Assembly: GCF_000315625.1 (NCBI RefSeq)
Contig: NW_005434566.1
Coordinates: 5,294-57,985, forward strand
Source of the DNA: Guillardia theta CCMP2712
Lineage: Eukaryota; Cryptophyceae; Pyrenomonadales; Geminigeraceae
Length of the DNA stretch: 52,692 bases
Direction: 5' to 3'
Below the pieces are notes generated by a model that was not told the DNA's origin, did no database searches, and was given only the letters and a program-made list of their open reading frames with translations. Below, in pieces: positions 26,114-36,888 of this stretch. The first letter of the stretch is position 1. Each line of letters opens with the position of its first letter. The translations under genes were made by a program, and so were the position numbers.

Positions 26114-26762
26114 CAGCCCTGCTCCTGCCTTGATGCGCGTCAGGCACTAGACGAGGAAGATCGACACACTAGTTGATGTCCATACAGACACGCCAGCCAC
26201 TCAGCTGAGCCACTCATCTCATCAACATATCAATCGCATCCTCTGATCTTATCAACCTCTCAGTCGCATCCACTGACTTTCACAAAAGCCTCTTGTTCTT
26301 CTTCTTGAGCTCACGTCCCGTCGCAAAAACAAACAAACATCTTTCATATGCATGCTGCCTCCCGTGCTCCGCTGCTGACCTGCTGCTTTCTCTGGTCCCA
26401 TCCCATCCCGTCTCATCTCCCCTACATTGCTCTCGTCGCTGTCTCCCCTCCTTTGTTCTTCTCCCTGTAGTCCCCCTATCTCTGGGTCGCATCGCCTCTT
26501 CTCCCCCCCCCTCTCCTCTCCCCTCCTCCCTCCTCCCCGCCCCTCCTCTCCCCTCCTCTCCCCTCCTCTCCCCTCCTCCCCCTCCTCCCCTCCCTCCCCT
26601 CCCCTCCCCTCCCCTCCTCTCCTCTCCCCTCCCCTCCTCTCCCCTCCTCTCTTCATCGCCCATCTCGTCTCTCCATCCTGCATCCTCCTAGAAAACTGAC
26701 GAAATCATTTTGAATGTTCAAAGTTTATCTCCAATTTTGAAATCTTCACGTAAGTTTTGAAA
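26114..26762. other. Spacer with CT-rich (CTCCC)n tract
   Basis: 26500-26655 is a pyrimidine tract of CCCCTCCT words. 26200-26280 has short imprecise repeats (CATC...TCTCA/TCAACCTCTCAGTCGCATCC). No gene seen. Confidence 0.6.
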
Positions 26763-26854
26763 TGTCAGCTGGAAGGATCTGTGGCTATGGCGCCGGTTTC
26801 GTCGATGAGGACACGCCGAACAATGAGCACGAGTGAGTGAAAGAAACAACAGAA

Positions 26855-26889
<35 letters not shown>

Positions 26890-29305
26890 TGGAGCTGGAG
26901 CTGGAGCTGGAGCTGGAGCTGGAGCAGGAGCAGGAGCATGGGGCAGGGGTAGGGGCAAGAGCAGGAGCAGGAGCAGGAGCGGGAGCAGCAGCAGCAGCAG
27001 CAGCAGGAGCGGGAGCAGCAGCATGGGGCAGGGGTAGGGGCAGGAGCAGGGGCAGGAGCAGGAGCAGGAGCAGGGGCAGGAGCAGGGGCAGGGGCAGCAC
27101 CAGCACAAGCACCAGCACCAACAGGATCAGCGGGATCAGAAATGGGAAGGAGGAGAGGATTACGAAAAGAGGAAGAGCGGGCGAGATTTCCATCCATTCC
27201 TCCCTCCCTCTCTCCCTCTCTATTTCTCTTGTCTGATCTGATATGACAGTCTCGTTCTTTCTCTTGTCTGATCTGATATGACAGTCTCGTTCTTTCTCTT
27301 GTCTGATCTGATATGACAGTCTCGTTCTTGTTCTGGTTGTCTTTGGCAGTTATCATCTGGAACTTCTTTCAGGTGCAGCTTGTGTTCCCTTCGTCTCTCC
27401 CTCACTCTGCTTGTCTGTCGCAGGCGTTGTTCGTGAGTGCCTTCCTCCGCATGCTGACCTGGCCCTTCATCTTCATCCACTGGCTCCTCACGTTCCTTCC
27501 TCCCTTCGAGGAGACCCCCGGGCTCTCGTGAGCGTCGGCGAGTTGGCGGGTCGCGTCTGAACCTCAAGCAGTGTGAGGGGAGAGTCGGTCTCAGCCAAGC
27601 TCTACATGCGATGCTGGGAAGCGATCAAGCTCTTTTCTGATCAAACGTTAGGTACTTGAACTTCCTTCCTCCTCCCCTCTCTTCCTCGTTCCCTACCTCC
27701 ACTCCCTCTCTTCCTTCCTCCCCTCCTCTCCCCCCTCCCTCTCTTCCTCTGTCCCTCTCCCCATCCATCCATTTTGCTCACTCTTTCTGGCTTGGCTGCA
27801 GGAAAGCTTCATCACCCGGACTTGGAATTCTTCGTCAACTCCTTGTTCCTCCTCTTTCTCGCCATCGACATCCACGTGAACCTACCTCTCTCCTCTCTCC
27901 GTCTCCTACCTCTCTCACCTCGCTGAGTCTGCTGGGTTCAGGTTCGAGTGAAAAAAAGGTTTCTTGCTCTTGCTTTGCTCTCCTGTCGTTTCCTCCCCCA
28001 CCCTTCTCCTCCTTTCTCGACTGAAAGATCTTCTGGCCACAAGCTTTGGGCTCGCTAGCAGCAGTTCAACCCGACTGTCTCCTCCTCCCTTTCTCTGGTG
28101 CGAATGTCGTTCTACTGGCAGCAAGTAATGGAGAGTAGGAGGAGGTTCGTGCTTGACGGGGCCATCAACTGCGTGCTCTACGTCACTGCATTCTTCTTTG
28201 TCTACAGGTCCTCGTTGACTCCTCCCCATCCCCTCCTCCCCTCCTTCAGTCCGATCCACCTTCTCGACTTCTCTCCTGCCTGTCGCTTCTGACTCACTGC
28301 TCTGGCAGTCGTCTTTCTCGCCCTCCCTCGGGGAACTCCCAGGTAAGTCGCTTCTCCTCCTCTGCTCTCTGCCAGCTGATGGTCGGGCAGGGAGGGCTGG
28401 AGGCGTTTCTCTACATGCTCTCCGAGGCTCTCGAGGGTCTCGCGCTCTCCCTCCATAAGATTCTGGTGAGCGACCAGGGGGTCGAGGGCGCGTGACGCGC
28501 GGCAGGTGCAAACGAGCAGGTTCGAGCTGCGACTCCTCTGGTCCTCTTTCACCAGGACCGTCGCTGACTCAGTCGACATGGTAGTCGCCTGCTCGCCTCC
28601 CTCGGCTGCTCTGACTGCCTCCTAGACCTGGGAACTTTCTCGCCTCGCTGAAATGTGGCCGACCAGGTAGACTTGCCGCCTCCTCTTCCTCGCCTCCCCT
28701 CACGCTCTTTCAGTCTGCTCGCTCCTAGACTAAAGGCTCTCTGCTGGATCAGCGCGAGCTGCAGCATGCTGGACCTGATGCTCTTCTGCTCCTCGGACTC
28801 GCGGAGACTCGTGGTCAAGCTCGTCTTCCTCTCTCTCCTTCACTCCCTCCGCCCTCTCCTCTCCCACGTCTCTCCTCCTGCTCTTCTCGTTTCCGCCTGG
28901 ACCATCTCTGACGGTGCTGCCGCAGGATCTGATGTTGGGGAGCCATGTGCGGAGGAGCAGAGGAGGAGACGAGTGGCAGGTGAGGAGGGAGAGGGAGACA
29001 GGCTGCTCACTGGCACAAGTTTGAAGTTCCGTGGGACTTCACCATGAGGCTGGCAATCGTCTCTTCCCTCTTCCTCAACCGGTTCTGCTCTCCTCCACCT
29101 CAGCCTCTGCCCCCATCCTCCCCTCCCTCATCCACACACATCCATCCTTGCCCTCCCCTCCTCTCATCCTTCCCTTCCTTGTTCTTCGACTCTTCCTTAC
29201 ACGTTTGCTCGCAGTTGGCCGCAATGGGGAGTGTTGATGAGCATAACTCTGTTTGTCCCTTACTTGCTCTTCTTTCTCTCCTCTCTGCTCACAAGGTGAA
29301 CCGCT
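26763..29305 (+). CDS. Candidate multi-exon polytopic membrane protein, unknown family
   Basis: Plus-strand open segments bounded by plausible splice sites carry successive hydrophobic helices. They start at MSAGRICGYGAGFVDEDTP at 26763 and continue with VIIWNFFQ (after 27348), ALFVSAFLRMLTWPFIFIHW (27424-), SAKLYMRCWEAIKLFSDQ (27590-), and KLHHPDLEFFVNSLFLLFLA (27803-). Later segments are RRRFVLDGAINCVLYVTAFF (28139-), FEVPWDFTMRLAIVSSLFL (29022-) and WPQWGVLMSITLFVPYLLFF (29217-). A basic tail may follow (RQRKIRQEQQMRLK near 29530). The order and spacing suggest a single protein with five or more membrane segments, but not every join was resolved. In 28200-28900 the minus strand also has charged helical frames, so part of that interval could belong to an opposite-strand gene. 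I do not recognise the family. Confidence 0.4.
26855..27113. repeat. Compound (GCA)n / (GGAGCT) / (GGAGCA)n repeats in the first intron
   Basis: GCA runs, then GGAGCT hexamers, then GGAGCA and GGGGCA hexamers. The word GCATGGGGCAGGGGTAGGGG occurs twice (near 26935 and 27022), showing duplication inside the array. Confidence 0.9.
27225..27329. repeat. Three tandem copies of a 35-bp unit
   Basis: A 35-bp unit starting TCTCTTGTCTGATCTGATAT is present three times head-to-tail without visible change, just before the acceptor at about 27348. Confidence 0.9.
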
Positions 29306-29338
29306 CAGCCTCCCAGTCGTCTCCTCATTTGTTTTCTT

Positions 29339-29485
29339 CTTCCCTTCCCTTCCCTTCCCTTCCCTTCCCTTCCCTTCCCTTCCCTTCCCTTCCCTTCCCT
29401 TCCCTTCCCTTCCCTTCCCTTCCCTTCCCTTCTCTTCTTTTCTTTTCTCTTCTCTTCCCTTCTCTTCTCTTCCCTTCTCTTCTTC
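29339..29485. repeat. (TTCCC)n / (TTCTC)n pentanucleotide array
   Basis: About 19 TTCCC units are followed by degenerate TTCTC/TTTTC units. Pro-Ser-Leu repeat frames through it are artefacts. Confidence 0.95.
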
Positions 29486-29597
29486 TCTTTGGGACTCTCC
29501 CGCAAGAACTTCTCGTGAGGATGATCGTCAGCGAAAAATCCGCCAGGAACAGCAGATGCGCCTTAAGGTGCCTCGTGCTCGTCGTCGTCATCATCAT

Positions 29598-29598
29598 C

Positions 29599-29677
<79 letters not shown>
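29598..29677. repeat. (CAA)n array
   Basis: About 26 uninterrupted CAA triplets preceded by GTCGTCATCATCATC. The flanking frames suggest an intron (donor at about 29567, acceptor CTAG at 29705), so poly-Gln or poly-Asn translation is unlikely. Confidence 0.9.
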
Positions 29678-29992
29678 CTGCTCCTCATGCTCATACTGTT
29701 TCTAGGAGCTCGCAGCTGAGAAAGCGAAGGAGCCCAAGGAGGCCGGCGCAACTCAATCATTGGGGCTTGCGGCTCGAGCGGTGGAGGTTGGGCAGAGGAG
29801 AAGAGGAGGAGTGAAACGTGTGCAGGAGAAGTACATGCCCTCTCTCTTCAAGACCGCGATGGGACACGATTGGTCTGCGGCAGGAGCAGGAGAAGCCTCG
29901 AGCGGAGAAGGGAGGGGGAGCAGGAGGGGAGGGCTCAAGGTGAGGCAGGAGAGCAGGAGATGAAGCTGACGGGGTCTCAGAGGGAGGGCAAC

Positions 29993-30973
29993 ATGTTGAG
30001 GATTGAGACGGTGTCGGAGTGGAAGCGACTCAAGGGAGGAGAGGAGACCTCTCTCTGCGCGCAAGGGCAGTCCCTCGCCGTCTTCTTCCTCAGTCACCCC
30101 GCCAGCGTCGCCAGTCAGCGCGTGCTCGAGCTTGCTGAGTCCCGTGCGGCCCGCGTGCAAGGGCTAGTGATGTGCAGCATGCGGGTGAGGGAGGGGAGGG
30201 GGGGGGGGGCTGAAGGTGACGAGAGGGAGCAGGTGGACGAGTGTCTGGATGAGCTCGCGCGTGAGGGCGTGAGATTCTCCGGGCAGTTTCCCGTCCTGCA
30301 CGTGTACAAGGACGGGCAGAAGAAACATCAGGTAAGCGAGCCAAAGACCGTGAGGATGCTGAGTGCTGTCAGGTTGTTGGAGGAGATCTGAAAGCCTACG
30401 AGCAGCTGCTGTCAAGCTACGAGGAGGGGGGGGAGGAGGCGAGGCGAGGCGAGGATGGTCTCCTCCCCCCCCGAGGAAGCATCGGAGAGGTGAAGACGCT
30501 CGGAGACTTTCAGCAGCTGCTCGAGCAGGCGAGGGATCGAGTTGTCGTTGTTGACTTCACCGCTTCCTGGCAGGCCCTGCCTCTACTCGACCTCAGCTGA
30601 ATCCCTGACAGGTGCCAACCCTGCAAGCGGATGAAGCCAACGCTAGAGCGACTGGCAGCAAGACATGAGGAAGGAGTGTTTGTGACGGTGAGAAGAGGGG
30701 AAAGGAGACGGGAGGAGAGGGGAGACGGAGAAGGATAGAGGAAGGAAGCAAAGAACTGATGCTGATGGGACAGGTGGACGTGGACGAGAACGATGAAACT
30801 GCATCCTTCTGCCACATCGAGTCCATGCCGACATTCCTGGTGAAAGAGGAGGCAGAAAGTGTCTAGCGCTAAAGTTCGCTTCACAGCTGTACAAGGGAGG
30901 AGAACAAGTTGGGTCAGTGCTGGGAGCGAGGGAGGCGGAGCTGAGAGAAGCCGTAGCTCGTCTGTTTTCATGA
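29993..30973 (+). CDS. Two-domain thioredoxin-like protein
   Basis: Domain 1 (from MLRIETVSEWKRL at 29993) has a thioredoxin-like scaffold: SLAVFFLSHPAS, VDECLDELAREG, FPVLHVYKDGQKK, VVGGDLKAYEQLL. Its active-site position reads SHPAS and lacks the CxxC pair. Domain 2 begins KTLGDFQQLLEQARDRVVVV and has FTASWCQPCKRMKPTLERLA with the redox WCxPC. VDVDENDETASFCHIESMPTFL (the cis-Pro MPT motif) and a C-terminus LYKGGEQVG...VARLF* (stop 30971-30973) follow. Introns interrupt both domains. The one splitting Trp from Cys in WCQPC (30570-30611, 42 nt) starts GC. A redox-dead domain followed by an active one suits protein-disulfide reduction with the first domain as a docking module; that part is inference. 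Cellular location is not evident. Confidence 0.86.
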
Positions 30974-30984
30974 CCTTCTGGATT

Positions 30985-32020
30985 GGGGTGAAGAAGACTT
31001 GGATTGCCCCTTCTCGTGCTGCTGCTGCTGCTGCTGCTTCTCCTGCTTCTCCTGCCAGCCTTGATCAGCAATGCTCGTCCCTCGGTCCACATCACCTCTC
31101 TGGCTCCCTTGTCCTTGCCTGTCGAATGCGTGCAGGTTTCTCCGGTACATCTGAAATCTCTTGAGCTCGAACGCAACAATGGGAGGGAGGTCGAGGCGAA
31201 CAATGGGAGAGGAACGAGGAGGGAGAGGAACGAGGAGGGAGAGGAAGCAGGAGGGAGGGGCTTCACCTCGGCCAGTGATCGGGTTTGTCGCACATGGAGA
31301 GGTCTGAGAGGCCATACTTGCACGCCTTCACCATCACACTCCATGTCTGGCGCTCTCTTCAACTTCTCTTGCTCCCACTCCCTCTCCTCACCTCTTCCGG
31401 GATCGCCCCCCCCGAGTCCGGCAGCACGAGGTCTTTGTTGAGAAGCTCCTTGCTCGAGTCGGATGGCGATGTGATCACGATGCTGTTCTGCTGCCCATCT
31501 TTGAGCTCCAGCCACGACTGGCAAGCATGCAGCATCCCCACACATCTGCCGGGCAGTCGTCATGCAACCCAAGACGCGGCCGGTCATGGCAGGGCGGAAA
31601 AGCGAAGCTTGACTTGCCTGGCTTGTTCCACGGCAGTGAGCTGCGGGCGATCTTGAGAGCTCAGCTGCATCTCGCGAGCCCTATGGCTGCGCAGGAGTGA
31701 GAGGAGGGATGCATCAGGTCCTTCACCTTGCTGGCAGCGAAGTCACTCTGATCGCCACCTTCCTCACGACGTTGACGGGGCCACGTCGAAGCTTCTTCCT
31801 AAAGGACAATGACCGCAACCATCGGCAGACGCTCCCTTACCTGCTGAGAAGAACCCTAGGCCTCGAGGCAGCCATCTCATCAACTTGTTGCTTCATGCTC
31901 CCTGCTCGAGAAGATCTCTGAGCGATCTAACAAGAAAGTCACTTCGAGCACAGCCATGCCACCTCGTCCCTGACTCACCAAGAGAACCCCGGCGAGCAGT
32001 GCCACGGCCAAGCCAGCAGC
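30985..32020 (-). CDS. Probable spliced gene of unknown function with an N-terminal hydrophobic helix
   Basis: Minus-strand segments with splice-like edges: a hydrophobic stretch AAVVAAGLAVALLAGVLL (about 32018-31962, followed by a GTGAGT donor); KKLRRGPVNVVRKVAIRVTSLP (about 31795-31733); a region reading AREMQLSSQDRPQLTAVEQA (near 31678-31619); WLELKDGQQNSIVITSPSDS... near 31510-31400; YGLSDLSMCDKPDHWPR at about 31312-31264; and YRRNLHAFDRQGQ near 31140. Exon joins, start and stop were not resolved, and no family was recognised. It is convergent with the thioredoxin gene. Confidence 0.35.
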
Positions 32021-32224
32021 AACCACTGCAGCATCTCAAGTCATGCCCTCCATCCTCTTCTACTTCTCCTCCTCTCCTTCTCCTCTCCTTCTCCTCTCCT
32101 TCTCCTCTCCTTCTCCTCTCCTTCTCCCTTCCTCCCTCCCTTCGTACCTGCCGACCGCATTTTCAGAACCCCAAGTGTCGTGAAATGAGGGTGATGAGTT
32201 ATCTGCACCGGTCACCATCGGATC

Positions 32225-32345
32225 CGACAAGGGCCCGGGGAGACTAGTGACCCGGGACCGTACGGTACTTCGCCGCGTACTATCACTCTGGCACCCGGCC
32301 CGGGGTGATCAGCCCGGCGGGCCCGGGTGACTGAATCTTGAAGTT
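32225..32345. repeat. GC-rich island (family member E)
   Basis: The GGGCCCGGGG...GACCCGGGACCG...GGCACCCGGCCCGGGG...GGCGGGCCCGGG words resemble the other GC islands. Confidence 0.45.
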
Positions 32346-32618
32346 GCGATCAGAGCTCTGATCAGGAGGACGCGGCTCTGATCAGTGCTCTGAGTCTCCT
32401 CTCAGGCCCTGGCACAGGAGAATCTCACCGTCTCACTCAGAGGCGCACTGAGTCGCCGGTTCCTGTCCGAACTCTTGTCACAAGTCCCAGCTGAGCACTG
32501 CGGCATAAAGATTCTGACATGAGGAGACACATGGATGGTGACGTCGAGGCTGCAAAAGTCCGCCGAGTATGTGATCTTACCCAATGTTGTGCAATGTCTT
32601 GCCCAATGTTGTGCAGGT

Positions 32619-32949
32619 GACGGAATACAAGTTTGTTAGACTTGTACTAGTCCAAAGTCACGCAGATATCACATCGACCTTAGTTGTAACAAGACAGTTT
32701 TTGCTCAAGACCGAGTTTAATGCACACAAATCCAGAATTGAGGAGCACATGAGAGATAGACTGTATGCTAAGATGTGAAACCCAAGCATCCAGACATGAG
32801 AGGACCTTAGCAAGACGGCTAGGAAAGCCCCCTCTTCGTCCACACACGCTACATTGGCCGCCTTGCAAACACGTAAGTCGTCTTGGTTTACAGGAGAGTT
32901 TTTGTTAACTCGGCGCTATCTGACTGGCACGGCTGGCATACGTTCCATC
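32619..32949 (+). repeat. 331-bp direct repeat, copy 1
   Basis: Begins GACGGAATACAAG and ends ACGTTCCATC. It is aligned by eye to copy 2 at 33831-34161 with a single difference (TCCAAAG versus TCAAAAG). Flanks differ on both sides. Confidence 0.95.
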
Positions 32950-33830
32950 CTCCCCCCGAGTTTCTGAAATAGTACGTCACATCGGACGTCAGAAAGTCAC
33001 ACAAACAAGAATGTCAGCAGATCCAAGTCAAGATACGACGATACAACGTCAAGTTCACAGTCATGCTGAGTGGGCAATAACCATTCAAGGATTGTCCATT
33101 CTGAAGAAGATTTTCATGCAGGGCTATTAGATGTGCAGTGCAGAGATAAGGGAGATGCCTGGCGAGCTGATGCAATGACGAGAGAAGGAGGATAAGATAA
33201 GAGAGTCTGAGGAGAGAACTTCGGAGTTCAGATAACAGAGAGAGAGAGAGAGAGAGAGAGCGTGCCCGCCGGCATTTGAAGACCAAAAGATAAATTTTGA
33301 ACCGTAAAGAACTTGTGACCAGAGATTGCTGCCGCGAGATTGGAACATCCGTTTCAAGGCATCTGAAGATTGTTGTGCAGTAGTACCTTGTTCGCCGATC
33401 CAGAAGTAGCTCCAGTTATGCATGCCACAGCCTAGCTCCATGACATGAAAACTTCCGCCAGATCTCCTGGTAGTTCCATTTGATCCTACTCAAAGATCAA
33501 GAAGATTAAAATCGAATCAGCTTCAAGTGCGTTTCCACACGGTTAAGCAGATATTCGACCGACCAATCTGGCTGGGGAAGGCTTGTTTTTCCAATTCGAA
33601 GATCAATCAAACAAATTGAGGCTGAGATGAGAGGCCTAAACAACTTGCGGCTAGAAAGAGAGCCTGATTGAAGAGAGGAGTCATCCGAATGTGTAAAGCT
33701 TGATAGAATTTGCATGAATTTTCAACAGCAACGGGAAAACAATACCAAGAAAGAAAAAAACTCCAGTAAACAATTCAACTAACCAAATATAAGATCAACA
33801 TGATTGAGCATGTAATCGGGGCCCATAACC
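32950..33830. other. Unique segment between the 331-bp repeats
   Basis: About 880 bp without a recognised gene. A short (GA)n run lies at about 33237-33260. The last part (33480-33830) is AT-richer than the surroundings. Confidence 0.5.
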
Positions 33831-34161
33831 GACGGAATACAAGTTTGTTAGACTTGTACTAGTCAAAAGTCACGCAGATATCACATCGACCTTAGTTGTA
33901 ACAAGACAGTTTTTGCTCAAGACCGAGTTTAATGCACACAAATCCAGAATTGAGGAGCACATGAGAGATAGACTGTATGCTAAGATGTGAAACCCAAGCA
34001 TCCAGACATGAGAGGACCTTAGCAAGACGGCTAGGAAAGCCCCCTCTTCGTCCACACACGCTACATTGGCCGCCTTGCAAACACGTAAGTCGTCTTGGTT
34101 TACAGGAGAGTTTTTGTTAACTCGGCGCTATCTGACTGGCACGGCTGGCATACGTTCCATC
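33831..34161 (+). repeat. 331-bp direct repeat, copy 2
   Basis: Same sequence and orientation as 32619-32949. Immediately downstream the sequence diverges (CAGCAGGCCGGG versus CTCCCCCCGAG). The 62-aa minus-strand frames inside both copies are identical, but with no family match I do not call them genes. Confidence 0.95.
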
Positions 34162-34435
34162 AGCAGGCCGGGCTTTTCCTGCACCTGCATTACACTTGTC
34201 TACAAGCACAACGTCGTATCCTCCAAGTTGAAGCCACTTGGCACACTGCACTAAACTGCATGGAATATCCGAGAAACGTTTTGAAAACCAGTCAGGTGGC
34301 TCGAACCCCAGCCCTGCTCCTACTGGCATACTAGAGTTGACTTTGAACGTGGTAAACTTTTACTACCGTTGGCTGAGCGCTAGCAGCCTCCGAAGACGGG
34401 AGGAAAGCCGAAGTTAGGAGGGCACAACACCCTCC

Positions 34436-36285
34436 TCAGCCGAACAAGGTGCCACTGACCAGAAACGCCCGGACCTCCGGCTCGAACTCTTCCAGCTTTG
34501 CCATCTCAGCGTCAAGAAAGACTTGGAAGCATTCCGAATCCTCCTCCTCCCGTGGGGCATCTCCCATCGACCGCACCTCTTGGTTCAGGTCATACTCCTG
34601 CACATCCCCATCCGTAAACGCCACTCGGATCCGCTGCGGGTGAGGGTCTGAACTCACTTTCCCAATGTACCAACTCGCCCGATTTTCTTTCGTATCGACG
34701 AATTGGCACGCGACGACAGAGGACCTCTGATCCCTGAGGGTATCTATCAATGCTGAAGGAAGCACACTCTGAATCCTCGTCTTCCACACCTCCAACAAGC
34801 TCTCCGTCCATACATGCTCTTTGAAATCATCGCAGCTTATGTGATTTGTCCTTGCCCTCATGTAACACTGTAGCAGTAGGAGCATCAATTCTTTCGCATC
34901 AAGCTTCTTAACCATGGCCTCGTCTAGCGGTTGCCGGCGGGGTCTTGGGGGTGCCCGTTGATAGTGACTTGTAGGCTGAGGAACAAACCGTTCTGTTGGA
35001 GTTCTGATTCGCTTGCAAGGAGCAGCCCCAGGAGCTTGCGAGGAGGATGAGCTTGATCCTGTCGCTTCTGTCTCCTTCTGAGAGTCGATCTGCCTTTCCC
35101 GTTTCCTCCCAGTGACTCGGCTCCTGAGCGCTTCTCTCTCCCTTTGTGGCGAGCTGCTGCTCACACCAAATCCAGATCCCATCCTGCCCGTCTGTGGCGT
35201 GTGGAATGCCTGTCCCTGCCGCCCTTCACTCTTTATCGATGCTTTGCTGTCGCCTGCAGCTGCTGGCCCAGCAAGCGACAACCCTTGCGTCCGAGCGTCT
35301 GGACTAGCGGCTGCTGGCCAGACTCTGAGGGCTGACGAGCTTGTGAAAGGATCTGATTGACAGCGGCAAGACGTCAGAGGGAGGCGACTACCAGAAGAAG
35401 TTGAACCTGCTGGGCAGCAACTGCGGGATGTTGTTATACGCTGAGAGTGGTCGTTGGAGCTCCCTGCTTGTTGGTCTTCGTCGTCGCTGACCAGAATAGG
35501 TGAACGCGGTCGTTGGTCACAGCTGGAAGCAGCTCTCTCGCCGAGTTCTTGTTGCTGCTCTGGAGGACGCAGCAGCGGTTTCAGCTGTGGGCTCGTGTCC
35601 TGACAGTTACCAGCATGTACCTCGTCTCCATCGGCAGCAGCCAAGTTGCCCCTCATCCCTGCCTCCTCCTTGCTGTCGAATGGGAAAGTTTGGGAGGAAG
35701 GCACGTGGCTCTCCACCACAGGGGGACGGGCAATCAGCAGATCCAGCTTCGTCATGATATCACGGTTGCTATCTTGCATTTGCTGCACAGTCTGTGCGAG
35801 GTCCTGCACTCGTTGCTCGTTGGTAAGTAGCTTCGCTGTCACATCTCCGATATCCTTGTTGACGCCTTGGACTCCGGGAGGGCTTGCTCTTGGGATCGGA
35901 ATGTCTCTTGCAAAGTTTGCAGTCTTGCATCGGGAGCTCCGACCTGAGACTCTTCTATGAGGCTTCGCACAGCTCTCACGAGCTCTTCGAGGCTGTTGGA
36001 CATTGTGAGAACTGACGTGTTGTGCTTTTGGCGCAAATCTTCTACTTGTCGGGTCAGATTCTCCAGTGATGCTTTGAGCTGATCCGGCATCTGGCAGAGA
36101 GACAAGCTAACGCCCGAACTCAGGTTTGGTGCTCGAGAAGACTGAAGCCCCTGATTCAGAGCGTTGTTGACCTGACCTCCTGCTGCTGATCCTTGGCCTT
36201 GCCTCTGATCGTTCGGTGAGCGCTGCATGGCCAGCCGTTCTGAGAGTGGAGGGACCGGCGACGGGGGTGGGTAAAAGGTGAGCAT
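34436..36285 (-). CDS. Coiled-coil protein with Tudor/PWWP-like C-terminal segment, split by a frame change
   Basis: A first frame (36285-35839, from MLTFYPPPSPVPPL) carries a long heptad-type helix (LKASLENLTRQVEDLRQ, LEELVRAVRSLIEES). The helix continues in a second frame (LLTNEQRVQDLAQTVQQM) that overlaps the end of the first around 35839-35900 and runs to a stop at 34436. The continuity of the coiled coil across the change suggests one protein of about 600 aa, either frameshifted in this assembly or spliced through a tiny intron I could not define. A low-complexity Ser/Arg/Gln region follows. The C-terminal segment holds WYIGKVSSDPHPQRIRVAF and TDGDVQEYDLNQEVRSM, a barrel-like pattern seen in Tudor/PWWP-type folds. 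It could be a chromatin protein or a retroelement-associated ORF; no decisive motif. Confidence 0.5.
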
Positions 36286-36862
<577 letters not shown>

Positions 36863-36888
36863 GAGATCACGAAGGTGACGACGCAGCT

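Noticed and set aside
28202-28900. Charged helical minus-strand frames (MSTESATVLVKEDQRSR..., LTTSLRESEEQKSIRSS...)
   Set aside because: Possibly a real gene, but they oppose hydrophobic plus-strand segments, and I could not find a family motif or consistent splice set, so I did not call a separate gene.
32658-34080. Identical 61-62-aa minus-strand frames in both 331-bp repeats
   Set aside because: Identity comes from the DNA duplication; no motif or start context supports expression.
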